The position numbers were made by a program, and so were the translations under genes. The notes below the pieces were generated by a model. That model did no database searches. It saw only the letters and a list, made by a program, of their open reading frames with translations, and was not told the DNA's origin. A stretch of 64,000 bases of DNA. Source: Rivularia sp. T60_A2020_040. Its GTDB lineage: Bacteria; Cyanobacteriota; Cyanobacteriia; Cyanobacteriales; Nostocaceae. Every line of letters begins with the position of its first letter. The first letter of the stretch is position 1. Location of the stretch: contig JACYMD010000031.1 in NCBI GenBank assembly GCA_015272215.1, forward strand, positions 1 through 64,000, given 5' to 3'. Positions 62,302-64,000 of this stretch are shown piece by piece.

Positions 62302-63144
62302 CTAAGCCATTTCCCAACATTCATCCCTTGTCAGACGAATTTGAGCCAAAGCGAAGATAGTGGGAATAATTCGACCATAATTTGTGGCGATCGCTCTCCA
62401 TCCTAAATCGGCGAAAAACCAAGCCCACATCATCGGCCCGACAAATGCAAATACGCTTCTGACGGCACCATAACGGGCTGCACTGACAGCCATACCCCGA
62501 CGGGCTATTTGTGCGGTTGCATAACCCTGGAATTGCTTAGCAGCGACAGTTCCACCTTTAATTGCAGCTTGTTTAGCAACTTCATAAGTAGCTAAATGAG
62601 TAGCAAACTGACGAGTAATTTGCTTGAGTAACATTGGTTGAATCACCGAAGTCACAGCTAAAGCACTACCACCTTTAAAAATTAAACCCAAGGGGTCTTT
62701 TTGTAAAGCCAAAGGTAAAGGTTCCTTGAGTTCCGATTTTACTAACTGCTGCTGTACTTTTTCGGTTAACTTTCTTTTTTCTCCCGCAGGTAGTTTGTTC
62801 CAAACTTTTCCTAAAAGATGTAGAAACACTTCAGCTTCTAAATCTACGGTTGTTAAGTCGTCAGAATAAGGAATTTTTAAATATTTACAGACTTGTAACA
62901 AAGCTTCACGATAAGTTACTTGTTTGCTACGCCCCTGTAATACTGTCATTCCAGGAGCAGCCAGAAAACGAAAACGTTCTTCAAGTGTATCCAACCAAGC
63001 TTGACGACTTTGACTTTGCACTTCTATCGGATCTGGTGTTTGCACGTAATCCAAAGGATTAAATTTACGACTAAATAAAATCGCAGTTAAATCTTGCAAT
63101 TCTTCTTCAGTAGCTAACTCTAGCGCTACCCTTAATTCATCCAA
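62302..63144 (-). CDS. YaaW-like (UPF0174) family protein
   Basis: A 280-aa protein. The N-terminal part MDELRVALELATEEELQDLTAILFSRKFNPLDY, the middle RYREALLQVCKYLKIP-type region and the Gly/Ala-rich C-terminal hydrophobic segment (about 155-265, including AFVGPMMWAWFFADLGWRAIATNYGRIIPTIFALAQIRLTR) match the YaaW/UPF0174 family of unknown function. The hydrophobic segment could associate with membranes. The O-antigen-ligase-like gene follows after a 128-base repeat-rich gap on the same strand. Confidence 0.82.
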   Translation of the reverse strand: MDELRVALELATEEELQDLTAILFSRKFNPLDYVQTPDPIEVQSQSRQAWLDTLEERFRFLAAPGMTVLQGRSKQVTYREALLQVCKYLKIPYSDDLTTVDLEAEVFLHLLGKVWNKLPAGEKRKLTEKVQQQLVKSELKEPLPLALQKDPLGLIFKGGSALAVTSVIQPMLLKQITRQFATHLATYEVAKQAAIKGGTVAAKQFQGYATAQIARRGMAVSAARYGAVRSVFAFVGPMMWAWFFADLGWRAIATNYGRIIPTIFALAQIRLTRDECWEMA

Positions 63145-63267
63145 TTTCCCTTCCTCCCTTACATTAGTTTTTTCCCGTACTTTATTCTACTATTAGCTTT
63201 CGGCACTTATTGGTAATCCTTTGTAAGACTGTTGAAAACTGATAATTATATAGCGGGCTATTGACTA

Positions 63268-64000
63268 ATGACTAATGTTGCTGTAATTGGTGCCGGAATC
63301 GCGGGTTTAGTTTGCGCTCAGCAATTAACCCAAGCCGGATATTCGGTAAGGGTAATAGATAAATCTCGTGGTGTTGGTGGAAGAGTTGCTACCCGTCGTT
63401 TATTTGAAGCAAAAGCGGATCATGGTGCTTGTTATCTCAAACCAAAAGGTGAAGTTTTGCAAGGTTTGGTAAATTTACTTGTTGAAAAAGGAGAGTTAGA
63501 AGTTTGGACTAACACTGTTCACGAAATAGAAGCTAATTCTTCATCTATTATCCCTAAGATTCCATCATCTCTTCCCTACATTGCACCATCTGGAATGAAT
63601 GCGATCGCAAAATTTCTCACACCAGGTTTAGAAATAATTCACAATCAACGTATTAATTCGATTACTTTTAATTCTGAAAATCAATGGTTTTTAACCAGTG
63701 AAACTAACAAAGAATTTACAGCTTCATCTCTAGTAATTGCGATTCCTGCACCGCAAGCTGTGATGTTATTAGAAACATTCGCGGAATTTTTAAATAATAG
63801 TTTTTTTGATGAATTATTTAGTGTGGAATTTTATCCAGCTATTACAGTAATGGCAGGATATAGCAATTCATTGCAACAACCGGAATGGAAAGCAATTACA
63901 TTTAAAGACAACTCTATTTTGGGATGGATTGGGTTAGATAGTAGTAAACGAAAAAATCCCACACAACCACATTTTGTGATTCACAGTAGTGCTGATTTCG
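63268..64000 (+). CDS. Renalase-like FAD-dependent oxidoreductase (partial, cut by window end)
   Basis: An open frame of at least 244 codons running off the right edge. It starts MTNVAVIGAGIAGLVCAQQL, a clear FAD-binding dinucleotide fold, followed by VIDKSRGVGGRVATRR, the amine-oxidase/renalase signature. Later parts are VIAIPAPQAVMLLE and DNSILGWIGLDSSKRKNP, typical of cyanobacterial renalase-like proteins that probably oxidise isomeric NAD(P)H or a related substrate. It diverges from the YaaW-like gene with about 120 bases between them. Confidence 0.85.
   Translation, partial: MTNVAVIGAGIAGLVCAQQLTQAGYSVRVIDKSRGVGGRVATRRLFEAKADHGACYLKPKGEVLQGLVNLLVEKGELEVWTNTVHEIEANSSSIIPKIPSSLPYIAPSGMNAIAKFLTPGLEIIHNQRINSITFNSENQWFLTSETNKEFTASSLVIAIPAPQAVMLLETFAEFLNNSFFDELFSVEFYPAITVMAGYSNSLQQPEWKAITFKDNSILGWIGLDSSKRKNPTQPHFVIHSSADF

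Noticed and set aside
62174-62320. Longer start for the O-antigen-ligase-like gene
   Set aside because: The 49 extra residues come from repeats and would overlap the YaaW-like gene.

Overview
The window is chromosomal DNA of a cyanobacterium, most likely a filamentous heterocystous one (Nostocales). The signs are a complete beta-carboxysome cluster, a low-CO2-type NDH-1 operon with a CO2 hydration protein, ferredoxin-type sulfite reductase, scattered GCGATCGC (HIP1) octamers, AT-rich base composition, and tandem heptamer repeats in most intergenic gaps. The genus cannot be fixed from what is visible.

Layout. 0-3 kb: a 958-aa protein of unknown function. 3-9 kb: purS-purQ, a Zur/FurB-type regulator, a stomatin-NfeD pair, a PP2C phosphatase and a DUF3288 gene. 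9-13 kb: MCE-type lipid ABC transporter parts (MlaD-like and its ATPase) and a CrtISO-like oxidoreductase. 13.5-17.3 kb: a PD-(D/E)XK protein, a PyrC-like dihydroorotase without its metal ligands, and a tandem histidine phosphatase. 18.5-21.4 kb: an XPB-type helicase followed by a Bax1 (DUF790) nuclease, an archaeal-style repair pair. 21.7-27.2 kb: a TPR protein, a DUF429 protein carrying an in-frame repeat insertion, and two toxin-antitoxin pairs. 27.3-30.2 kb: proline iminopeptidase, trpS, metF.

30.4-44.4 kb is the inorganic-carbon region. ndhF-ndhD-cup (minus strand) diverges from ccmK-ccmK-ccmL-ccmM-ccmN-ccmO, which is followed by an RbcR/CmpR-type LysR regulator. A TnpB element sits between the two divergent operons. 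The NDH-1/Cup complex converts CO2 to bicarbonate. The Ccm proteins build the shell and organise Rubisco; ccmM has an internal ribosome-binding site and GTG that should make the short form.

44.5-56 kb: a DUF4139 protein, then two paralogous leucine-rich-repeat-variant (LRV) proteins with a MoxR-type AAA ATPase and a DUF2201 protein that joins an HEXXH motif to a VWA-like domain. A GATC-type (DpnM/DpnII-like) restriction-modification pair and three small inverted-repeat elements lie inside this group. I consider the LRV-MoxR-DUF2201 group the best candidate for an undescribed system.

56-64 kb: a third toxin-antitoxin pair (PIN), sulfite reductase with a ribbon-helix-helix-like tail, a secreted beta-rich protein, an O-antigen-ligase-like membrane protein, a YaaW-like protein, and a renalase-like FAD protein cut by the window edge. 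I saw no rRNA, tRNA or CRISPR array.
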